Notes under the pieces: generated by a model | What the model saw: the letters and a program-made list of their open reading frames with translations, nothing else | Databases searched by the model: none | What the model was told of the DNA's origin: nothing | Made by a program: the position numbers and the translations under genes | NCBI GenBank assembly: GCA_027457185.1 | Contig: DAIDTN010000103.1 | Span: forward strand, 1-20,584 | DNA: 20,584 bases | Reading direction: 5' to 3' | From: Burkholderiales bacterium | GTDB lineage: Bacteria; Pseudomonadota; Gammaproteobacteria; Burkholderiales; SG8-39 | Shown here: piece by piece, positions 9,694 to 15,926 of the stretch | Layout: each line of letters starts with the position of its first letter | How positions within the stretch are numbered: the first letter of the stretch is position 1

Positions 9694-10929
9694 TCACGGC
9701 CGCTTCATCTGGCACGACGTGGGCAGGGTGCCGACGTAGGCCGGAATTTCCGCTACTGTCTCCCAGCCGTAGCCGGTATTTTCCTGGTCGAATTTGACCG
9801 TCGTGCCGTTGACCTTGACCCACTTGCCGATAATCAACTCCTGCTGATTCTGGTGGTCGGTCTTACGCATCTCTTCCTGGCCGTTGAGGCTCTGGATCTT
9901 CATGCCCTCCATCGCCTCGGCCACTTTGACCGGGTCGGTGGACTTGGTTTGCTTGAAAGCATCGGCCAGATACTTGATGCCGCTGTAGCTCGCCATCGTA
10001 TAGTAGTCGTCTTTGTATTTCTTCTTGAAACCCTTGACGATGTCGGCGCCGGCGAATTTCTTGTTGTTAGGGTTCCAGTAGGCGACTTCAAAGACATGGT
10101 CTGCTCCGGCTGAGCCCATCGCCGTCGGCACGCCTGTGGTGCCCGCGTAGAAGGTGTAGAAATTGGCCTTGAGCCCGGCGTCATGAGCCGCCTTGATCAG
10201 CAGCGCGAGGTCGCTGCCCCAGTTGCCGGTGATCACGGTGTCGGCTCCCGCGGCCATGATCTTGGCGACATAGGGCGAGAAATCCTTCACCCGCGCGAGC
10301 GGATGGAAATCATCGCCGACGATCTGGATGTCGGGGCGCATGCGCGCGAGGTCTTCCTTCGCGGCTTTGGCCACATCGTGGCCGAAGACGTAGTCTTGAT
10401 TGATCAGGTAGACCTTCTTGATATTCTTGTCCTTCGCCAGGTACGAAGTCAGGGCCTCCATTTTCATGTCCACGTCTGCGTCCAGCGCGAAGTGCCAGAA
10501 GCTGCAATTGCCGTTGGTCAGGAGAGGGTCGATCGCGGCGTAATTGAGGTACAGGATTTCCTTGCCGGGATTGCGCTCGTTATATTGGGTCACCGCGTGA
10601 GACAGCGCCAGTGCCACGGAGGAACCGTCGCCCTGTACGATGTAGCGGATACCCTGGTCCTCCACGCGCTTCAGCACGTTCAGCGTCTCCTGCGGCGAGA
10701 GTTTGTTGTCGTAGGGGACGATTTCAAATTTCAGCTTGCCGGCCCAGTGCTCCTGGTTGGCGACCTCGGCGATCCACTGCCAGCTGTGCATGTTGTTCAC
10801 GCCGACCGGACCGAGGAAACCGGACAGCGGGTCGGTGAAGGCGATCTTCACCGTTTGCGCGTGAGCGTAACCTGCAAAGAGGCTCGATGACAAAAGCAGA
10901 GCCCCGAAGGCACGTTTGAGATTGAACAT
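9694..10929 (-). CDS. livK: Liv-type ABC transporter periplasmic substrate-binding protein
   Basis: A 411-residue secreted protein of the type I periplasmic binding protein (Peripla_BP_6) family. The N-terminus is a clear signal peptide (MFNLKRAFGALLLSSSLFAG, cleavage expected after AHA at residue 24), and mature protein begins QTVKIAFTDPLSGFLGP. TAGGAGG lies just upstream of the ATG at 10929. The reading frame stays open upstream to 11205, but that part lacks signal-peptide character and crosses the regulatory region. Domain features include DYVFGHDVAKAAKEDL and the TVITGNWGSDLALLIKAA region. It is the first gene of the liv operon and sets its substrate. Homologues bind amino acids, amides, urea or aromatic and aliphatic carboxylates; the fad-like genes downstream favour a carboxylate, by inference. 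Confidence 0.92.
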   Translation of the reverse strand: MFNLKRAFGALLLSSSLFAGYAHAQTVKIAFTDPLSGFLGPVGVNNMHSWQWIAEVANQEHWAGKLKFEIVPYDNKLSPQETLNVLKRVEDQGIRYIVQGDGSSVALALSHAVTQYNERNPGKEILYLNYAAIDPLLTNGNCSFWHFALDADVDMKMEALTSYLAKDKNIKKVYLINQDYVFGHDVAKAAKEDLARMRPDIQIVGDDFHPLARVKDFSPYVAKIMAAGADTVITGNWGSDLALLIKAAHDAGLKANFYTFYAGTTGVPTAMGSAGADHVFEVAYWNPNNKKFAGADIVKGFKKKYKDDYYTMASYSGIKYLADAFKQTKSTDPVKVAEAMEGMKIQSLNGQEEMRKTDHQNQQELIIGKWVKVNGTTVKFDQENTGYGWETVAEIPAYVGTLPTSCQMKRP

Positions 10930-11058
10930 GCTTCCTCCTATGTTGTTGATGTAAGCCCCGACAGGGGAACGACGGCTGATTTTACTGCTGGAATTCTGCA
11001 TTGCTCGTCCCGCTCGTCGCAGAAGCATAATCCAAGAGGCGAAGGAACGGTAACGTGT

Positions 11059-11100
11059 AGTATCCGTTTGCAGGGTACAGGACATTTTGACCCAGATCAA
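11059..11100 (-). promoter_or_regulatory. FNR/Anr-like site with -10 element upstream of livK
   Basis: TTGACCCAGATCAA at 11087-11100 matches TTGAT-N4-ATCAA at nine of ten positions. On the minus strand GATACT (11064-11059, four of six to TATAAT) is at the distance expected for a class II site at -41.5, giving a predicted start near 11052 and a leader of about 123 bases to livK. On the plus strand the corresponding position has TCGACT, a poorer -10, so livK is the better candidate target. The palindrome is seen; binding and start are inferred. Confidence 0.5.
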
Positions 11101-11198
11101 ACGTACTTCGATGCGCTGATCGTCGACTCGATCAGGCGTATTTGACGCACGCCGCGGGGAGCCCGCGCCGGCTGGTCCGGCTTGATCTCCAGCCTCGA

Positions 11199-11227
11199 TT
11201 GACACCGATTCTGCGGCAGGGTAACTT
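11199..11227 (+). promoter_or_regulatory. Sigma-70-like promoter for the acyl-CoA synthetase operon
   Basis: A perfect TTGACA (11199-11204) is followed after 17 bases by TAACTT (11222-11227, three of six to the -10 consensus). Transcription would start near 11234, about 36 bases before the ATG at 11270. The -35 is strong and the -10 weak, which is the pattern of a promoter that benefits from an activator. Confidence 0.5.
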
Positions 11228-11269
11228 GCGCCGTCTGTCGAGATTTTCTGTTTTCATCGGAGAAAAACC

Positions 11270-12934
11270 ATGCTGCGCGGCCTGATCCAGGATGTTCCCC
11301 TGCTGATTTCTTCGCTTATCACCCACGCCAGCCGCCACCATGGCGATACCGAAATCGTGTCGCGCACGGTGGAGGGCCCGGCCGCGGACGGCTCCGGCGG
11401 CATACACCGCTACACCTACCGCGATGCGCACAAACGCTCGCGCCAGCTGGCGCAGGCGCTCGCCCGGCTGGGCGTGAAGGAGGGCGACCGCGTCGGCACG
11501 CTCGCCTGGAACGGCTACCGCCATTTCGAGGCCTTCTACGGCATCTCCGGCATGGGCGCGGTCATGCACACCGTCAATCCGCGCCTGTTCCCGGAACAGC
11601 TGGTCTATATCATCAACCATGCCGAGGACGGCTACATGCTGTTCGACCTCACTTTCGCCCCGCTGGTGGAGAAGCTCGCCCCAGTATGCAAGGGGGTGAA
11701 GGGCTGGATCGCGATGACCGACCGTGCCCATATGCCCAAGATCAAGCTGCCCAATCTGCTTTGTTACGAGGAACTGGTCGCGGCGGAAAACGGCAATTAC
11801 GAGTGGCCGCAGCTGGACGAGTACACGGCATGCTCCCTGTGCTATACCTCGGGCACCACCGGCAATCCCAAGGGCGTGCTGTACTCGCACCGCTCGACCT
11901 TGATCCATGCGTTTGCCGCGGCGTCGCCGGACGCGCTCAATGTTTCCATGCGCGACGTGATGCTGCCGGTGGTGCCGATGTTCCATGCCAACGCCTGGAG
12001 CCTGCCCTACACCTGCGCCATGGTCGGGGCAAAACTGGTATTCCCCGGCGCGGGGCTGGACGGCAAGAGCCTGTACGAATTGTTCGAGGCGGAGAAGGTC
12101 ACGGTGTCGGCGGGCGTGCCTACGGTTTGGCTGGCGCTGCTGCTGTACACGGCGCAGAACAAGCTCAAGTTCAGCACCATGAACCGGACGGTGATCGGCG
12201 GCTCGGCCGCGCCTGCAGCCATGATCAGGACGTTCCAGGAAGAATACGGGGTGCAGGTGCTGCACGCCTGGGGCATGACCGAAATGAGCCCGCTCGGAAC
12301 GGTATGCACGCTCAAGGCCAAGCACTTGAACCTGTCGAAAGAGCAGAAACTCGCGATCCAGTCCAAGCAGGGTCACAACATCTACGGCGCGGACATGAAG
12401 ATCGTCGACGGAGAAGGCAAGGAACTGCCCTGGGACGGCAAGGTGTTCGGCGACCTGCTGGTGCGCGGCCCGTGGATCACCAGCAGTTATTTCAAGGGCG
12501 AGGGCGGCGACCCGCTGCGGGTGGACGAGCATGGCCTGGGCTGGTTCCCGACCGGCGACGTCGCCACGATAGACCCCGACGGTTTCATGCAGATCACCGA
12601 CCGCTCCAAGGACGTGATCAAGACCGGCGGCGAATGGATCAGCACCATCGAGCTGGAGAACATCGCCATCGGCCATGCGGCGGTGGCGGAGGCAGCGGTG
12701 ATCGGTTGCTTCCATCCGAAGTGGGACGAGCGGCCGCTCCTGATCGTGGTGAAAAAACCCGGTGCCGAGGTCACGCGCGAGGAGCTGCTCAAATTCTACG
12801 AGGGCAAGATCGCGAAGTGGTGGATGCCCGACGACGTGGTGTTCGTCGAGCAGCTGCCGCACACCGCCACCGGCAAGCTGCTGAAGACCAAACTGCGCGA
12901 GGATTTCAAGGGGCACAAGCTGCCGACGGCCTGA
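11270..12934 (+). CDS. Fatty acyl-CoA synthetase (AMP-forming, AlkK/DmdB-like)
   Basis: A 554-residue adenylate-forming ligase that activates a carboxylic acid to acyl-AMP and then acyl-CoA. The P-loop YTSGTTGNPKG is at 192-202, the acyl-binding VPMFHANAW region at 235-243, GWGMTEMSPLG-type A5 motif appears as AWGMTEMSP, the A7 hinge region as GWFPTGDVATIDPDG and DRSKDVIKTGGEWIS, and catalytic Lys536 in PHTATGKLLK. Length and the opening MLRGLIQDVPLLISSLITHA are those of medium/long-chain fatty acid ligases of the AlkK group, which also includes 3-methylmercaptopropionate-CoA ligases. GGAG precedes the ATG. It is divergent from livK and heads a five-gene plus-strand set. Exact acid unknown. 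Confidence 0.93.
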   Translation: MLRGLIQDVPLLISSLITHASRHHGDTEIVSRTVEGPAADGSGGIHRYTYRDAHKRSRQLAQALARLGVKEGDRVGTLAWNGYRHFEAFYGISGMGAVMHTVNPRLFPEQLVYIINHAEDGYMLFDLTFAPLVEKLAPVCKGVKGWIAMTDRAHMPKIKLPNLLCYEELVAAENGNYEWPQLDEYTACSLCYTSGTTGNPKGVLYSHRSTLIHAFAAASPDALNVSMRDVMLPVVPMFHANAWSLPYTCAMVGAKLVFPGAGLDGKSLYELFEAEKVTVSAGVPTVWLALLLYTAQNKLKFSTMNRTVIGGSAAPAAMIRTFQEEYGVQVLHAWGMTEMSPLGTVCTLKAKHLNLSKEQKLAIQSKQGHNIYGADMKIVDGEGKELPWDGKVFGDLLVRGPWITSSYFKGEGGDPLRVDEHGLGWFPTGDVATIDPDGFMQITDRSKDVIKTGGEWISTIELENIAIGHAAVAEAAVIGCFHPKWDERPLLIVVKKPGAEVTREELLKFYEGKIAKWWMPDDVVFVEQLPHTATGKLLKTKLREDFKGHKLPTA

Positions 12935-12941
12935 CTGCCTG

Positions 12942-12968
12942 AGAAACAGGGGACAGACCACGGTTTCC
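12942..12968. repeat. REP-like short element (GGGGACAGACCAC type)
   Basis: The 59-base gap between the synthetase and the crotonase contains GAAACAGGGGACAGACCACG followed by GTTTCC. GAAAC (943-947 within 12943-12947) and GTTTC (12963-12967) can pair across a 15-base loop. I recall GGGGACAGACCACGTTT-type sequences as dispersed intergenic repeats associated with REP-associated tyrosine (IS200-like) transposases in many proteobacteria; that is memory, not a search. No second copy was noticed in this window. Confidence 0.4.
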
Positions 12969-12993
12969 ACGAAGCTGCTAGATCAGGGATGCG

Positions 12994-13761
12994 ATGGATC
13001 AGATCATTACGGAGAAGCGTGACGGCATCCTGCGCATCGAGATCAATCGTCCGGACAAGAGAAACGCGCTGACCGCGGCGATGTACCAGGCGATGGCCGA
13101 CGCGCTGAATGCGGCGGAAGCCGACAGCAAGGTGCGCGTGCTGCTGATTCACGGCAAATCCGATCTGTTCACCGCGGGCAACGATCTGCAGGACTTTCTC
13201 GACAATCGTCCGCGTGATGAAGACCGGCCGGCATTTCAGTTTCTACGCAATATCAGCCGTGCGCAAAAACCCATCGTCGCCGCGGTGGCCGGCGCGGCCG
13301 TCGGCATAGGCACGACCATGCTGCTGCACTGCGACCTGGTTTACGCGGCGCCGAGCGCGCGCCTGCGGTTGCCGTTCGTCAATCTGGGGCTGGTGCCCGA
13401 AGCGGCGTCCAGCCTGCTGCTGCCCGCGCTCGTCGGCTACCAGCGCGCGGCCGAGCTATTGTTGCTGGGCGAGTCCTTCAGCGCGCAGACGGCGAAGGAC
13501 ATCGGCCTGATCACCGCAGTGGTGCCCGAAGAGCTGCTGCTGGAGACCGCCTTGGCGCAGGCGAAAAAATTGGCGCAGAAGCCGGCCGTCGCGCTGCGCC
13601 TGACCAAGCAACTGATGAAGCGCGGCTTCCGCGCCGCGATGGCCGAGCAGATGGAACTGGAGATCGGTCACTACGGCGAGCTCCTTGGCGCGCCGGAGGC
13701 GAAGGAGGCATTCACCGCTTTTTTCGAGAAGCGCAAACCCGATTTTTCGAAGTTCGACTAA
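12994..13761 (+). CDS. Crotonase-family protein, probably delta3,delta2-enoyl-CoA isomerase
   Basis: A 255-residue crotonase-fold protein. The oxyanion-hole regions are present (FTAGNDLQDF near 59-68 and AAVGIGTTMLLHCD near 101-114). The two glutamates of true enoyl-CoA hydratases are missing: the ELA-type position reads TTM, and the PE-type position reads PF. Instead LGLVPEAASS has Glu136 at the place where eukaryotic ECI2/Eci1-type isomerases carry their catalytic acid (LGxxPEGxxS pattern). This favours isomerisation of cis/trans-3-enoyl-CoA to trans-2-enoyl-CoA, needed for unsaturated acids. It starts 59 bases after the synthetase, with a modest AGGGA before the ATG. A general enoyl-CoA hydratase label is the conservative alternative. 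Confidence 0.85.
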   Translation: MDQIITEKRDGILRIEINRPDKRNALTAAMYQAMADALNAAEADSKVRVLLIHGKSDLFTAGNDLQDFLDNRPRDEDRPAFQFLRNISRAQKPIVAAVAGAAVGIGTTMLLHCDLVYAAPSARLRLPFVNLGLVPEAASSLLLPALVGYQRAAELLLLGESFSAQTAKDIGLITAVVPEELLLETALAQAKKLAQKPAVALRLTKQLMKRGFRAAMAEQMELEIGHYGELLGAPEAKEAFTAFFEKRKPDFSKFD

Positions 13762-13800
13762 GTGCAAGCGCGGCACGCGCCGTTCTGTTGAGGAGTTTTA

Positions 13801-14682
13801 TTGACCGCCATTCGCCACGACTACGCCAGCGTCAACGGGGTGCGCCTGCACTACGCCCATGCCGGGCAGGGGCCGCTGATCCTGTTCCTGCACGGTTTTC
13901 CCGAGTTCTGGTATTGCTGGGGAAAACAACTGGAGGATCTCGGCCGCGACCATCTCGCGGTGGCGCCCGATCTGCGTGGGTTCAACCTGTCGGACCGCCC
14001 CGCCGACGTGAAGCAGTACAAGGCGCGCATCCTGGTCGAGGACGTGCGCCAGTTGGCCGGGTACCTGGGGCAGGAGAAGTTCGTGCTGGTGGCGCACGAC
14101 TGGGGCGGGGCGGTCGCATGGGCTTACGCCATGGCGCACCCGCAGACCCTGAGCAAACTCATCATCGTCAATTCGCCGCATCCGGCCATGTTCGCGCGCG
14201 AGCTCGCGCACAACCCGGCTCAAGCCGCAGCGAGCCAGTACATGAATCTGTTGCGGAGCGACAAAGCCGAGCGCGTGCTGTCCGAGAACAATTACGAACG
14301 GCTGGCGAAGATGACTTTGGAAGGCTGGGGCAGGGGCGCAGTCGATGCGGCGGAGCGGGACACTTATATCGAGGCCTGGTCGCAGCCGGGCGCGCTCACC
14401 GGCAGCCTCAATTACTACCGCGCTTCGCCGCTGTATCCGCCGGTCGGGGACGATCCGGGGGCGAAAGCCCTGCAGCTCGATCCCGCCGACTTCATGGTGC
14501 GCGTGCCCACGCTGGTGGTGTGGGGCATGCGCGACCAGGCGCTGCTGCCGGGAAATCTGGACGGGCTCGAGGCCTGCGTGCCCGATCTGCGCATCGAGCG
14601 CCTGCCCGGGGCCTCGCACTGGGTCATGCACGAACAGCCCGAGCGGCTGAACCGCCTGATCCGCGAATTCATCGGCGCCTGA
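13801..14682 (+). CDS. Alpha/beta hydrolase, epoxide hydrolase-like
   Basis: A 293-residue alpha/beta hydrolase with a cap domain. The oxyanion motif HGFPEFWYCW is at 31-40, the nucleophile elbow VAHDWGG gives Asp100, the acid is Asp245 in WGMRDQAL and the base His273 in GASHWVMHEQP. An aspartate nucleophile followed by WGG, with Tyr205/Tyr206 in the cap (NYYRA), fits the epoxide hydrolase/haloacetate dehalogenase group rather than an esterase. The start is a TTG at 13801 backed by GAGGAG five bases upstream, and no ATG is near. It follows the isomerase by 39 bases and its TGA abuts the ATG of the thioesterase, so the genes are likely one transcript. Substrate unknown. Confidence 0.9.
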   Translation: MTAIRHDYASVNGVRLHYAHAGQGPLILFLHGFPEFWYCWGKQLEDLGRDHLAVAPDLRGFNLSDRPADVKQYKARILVEDVRQLAGYLGQEKFVLVAHDWGGAVAWAYAMAHPQTLSKLIIVNSPHPAMFARELAHNPAQAAASQYMNLLRSDKAERVLSENNYERLAKMTLEGWGRGAVDAAERDTYIEAWSQPGALTGSLNYYRASPLYPPVGDDPGAKALQLDPADFMVRVPTLVVWGMRDQALLPGNLDGLEACVPDLRIERLPGASHWVMHEQPERLNRLIREFIGA

Positions 14683-15099
14683 ATGACGCCTTCGCGCATG
14701 GACATCGTTGTCGATTTCGCCGATTGCGATCCGGCCCGGATCGTCTTCTACCCGCGCTATTTCGAATGGTTCGATCGCGCCACCGAAAGGATGTTCCGCT
14801 CGCGCGGCCTGCCCTGGGCGCAATTGTTTCCGCAATACCGGATGGCGGGCGTGGCGCTGGTCGATGCCAGCGCCAGTTTTCGCGGCCCGTCGCGGTTCGG
14901 CGATCAGATTACGCTGGAGAGCTGGATCGGCGAATGGCGCAGCAAGGTCTTCGTGGTCGAGCACCGGATACATAACAACGGTAATATCGTCGTCGAGGGG
15001 CGCGAAGTGAGAGTGTGGGGCCTGCGCGACCCGAATGATGCGGACGGGCTGAAAGCGGGTGTCATTCCCCCCGAGATCATCGCCCGCTTCGAGGATTGA
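14683..15099 (+). CDS. Hotdog-fold acyl-CoA thioesterase (4-hydroxybenzoyl-CoA thioesterase family)
   Basis: A 138-residue single hotdog domain. ADCDPARIVFYPRYFEWFD (residues 13-31) is the 4HBT/YbgC active-site signature, with the catalytic Asp expected at residue 16; the usual Gly after DPA is Arg here. The rest (FGDQITLESWIGEWRSKVFVVEHRI in two strands, then VVEGREVRVW) follows the family. It hydrolyses an acyl- or aroyl-CoA. The ATG directly follows the hydrolase stop (TGAATG). An internal ATG at 14698 is the alternative start and would remove five residues. Next to a CoA ligase it may release CoA from stalled intermediates, or belong to aromatic acid metabolism. Confidence 0.88.
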   Translation: MTPSRMDIVVDFADCDPARIVFYPRYFEWFDRATERMFRSRGLPWAQLFPQYRMAGVALVDASASFRGPSRFGDQITLESWIGEWRSKVFVVEHRIHNNGNIVVEGREVRVWGLRDPNDADGLKAGVIPPEIIARFED

Positions 15100-15145
15100 C
15101 GGCAGATCGGATGCGGAGACGAACCCCGCAGCACAGGAGAAAGCA

Positions 15146-15829
15146 ATGGAAAATGTCTGGAACGCGAGAATGCCGCGCATCAACGAACCGGCGCCGGATT
15201 TTGCCGCCAGGACCACCCATGGTCCGCGCTCGCTGCAGGACTACCGCGGGAAATGGCTGATCCTGTTCTCGCATCCGGCGGATTTCACGCCGGTGTGCAC
15301 CACCGAATTCCTGGCGTTCGCCGGATCCTATGACCGGTTCCGCAAGCTTGGCTGCGAGCTGCTAGGTCTATCCATCGACAGTACCTATTCGCATCTTGCC
15401 TGGGTTCGCAATATCAGGGAGAAATTCGGCGTGGAGATTCCGTTTCCCATCATCGACGATCTGTCGATGCGCGTTGCCCACGACTACGGCATGATCCAGC
15501 CCGGGGCGAGCGACACCTCGACCGTGCGCGCCACCTTCTTCATCGATCCGGAAGGCAAGTTGCGTGCGATGGTGTATTACCCGATGACCAACGGCCGATC
15601 GGTGGAGGAGTTCCTGCGGCTGCTCGAAGCGCTGCAAACCAGCGACCGGCACGGCGTTGCAACCCCGGAGGGCTGGCGTCCCGGCGATAAAGTAATGGTG
15701 CCGCCACCGGCCACGGCCAAGGACGCCGAGGCGAGGGCGCAGGCGGGTTACGAATACACCGACTGGTATTTTTCCAAGGCCGAGATCGCGAAATTCGCGC
15801 CGAAGAAAAAAAGGGCCGGAACGCGCTAG
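15146..15829 (+). CDS. Peroxiredoxin, Prx6/1-Cys type
   Basis: A 227-residue AhpC/TSA peroxiredoxin. The active site HPADFTPVCTTEF has the peroxidatic Cys51 with the preceding Pro and Thr, and the C-terminal TPEGWRPGDKVMVPPP motif is that of the Prx6/archaeal thiol peroxidase branch. The only other cysteine is Cys70, so there is no C-terminal resolving cysteine; reduction by an outside thiol is expected. CAGGAG lies before the ATG at 15146. The frame is open further upstream to 15059, but that overlaps the thioesterase and lacks homology. It is the last gene of the plus-strand set and may detoxify peroxides made during acyl-CoA oxidation. Confidence 0.92.
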   Translation: MENVWNARMPRINEPAPDFAARTTHGPRSLQDYRGKWLILFSHPADFTPVCTTEFLAFAGSYDRFRKLGCELLGLSIDSTYSHLAWVRNIREKFGVEIPFPIIDDLSMRVAHDYGMIQPGASDTSTVRATFFIDPEGKLRAMVYYPMTNGRSVEEFLRLLEALQTSDRHGVATPEGWRPGDKVMVPPPATAKDAEARAQAGYEYTDWYFSKAEIAKFAPKKKRAGTR

Positions 15830-15907
15830 CCGCGCTCGCGGCGAGGACGGGAGCAGAGCGGGGAATCGGGCCGCGCCTGGGTTCGTCCGATTGGCGTCGA
15901 CACGCCG

Positions 15908-15924
15908 CGCTGCCGCAGGCAGCG
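15908..15924. terminator. Hairpin between the convergent peroxiredoxin and GspE-like genes
   Basis: CGCTGCC-GCA-GGCAGCG is a perfect seven-base-pair stem in the 97-base gap between the two converging genes. There is no T-run on either side, so if it ends transcription it is not a standard intrinsic terminator. Confidence 0.3.
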
Positions 15925-15926
15925 TA

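Larger units (their letters stand above)
10930..11269. other. Divergent promoter region between livK and the acyl-CoA synthetase gene
   Basis: This 340-base gap has no convincing gene. It holds the livK ribosome-binding site, an FNR-like site at 11087-11100 and a sigma-70-like promoter for the plus-strand gene (both listed separately). TAAAAT at 10979-10984 on the minus strand is an additional -10-like sequence without a good -35. A short CCCC-TGTC-GGGG inverted repeat is present in the livK leader. Confidence 0.6.

Noticed and set aside
11132..12970. A 612-codon minus-strand open frame opposite the acyl-CoA synthetase gene
   Set aside because: It mirrors the synthetase codons, has no ribosome-binding site or recognisable motif, and the plus-strand gene has every family motif.
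13780..13801. An upstream frame from 13788 as an alternative start for the hydrolase
   Set aside because: That frame is out of phase with the hydrolase motifs; only the TTG at 13801 gives the HGFPEFW and HDWGG motifs in frame and has a well-placed GAGGAG.
13798..15216. A 472-codon minus-strand open frame across the hydrolase and thioesterase genes
   Set aside because: It spans two well-supported plus-strand genes and their TGAATG junction, and has shadow-like composition.
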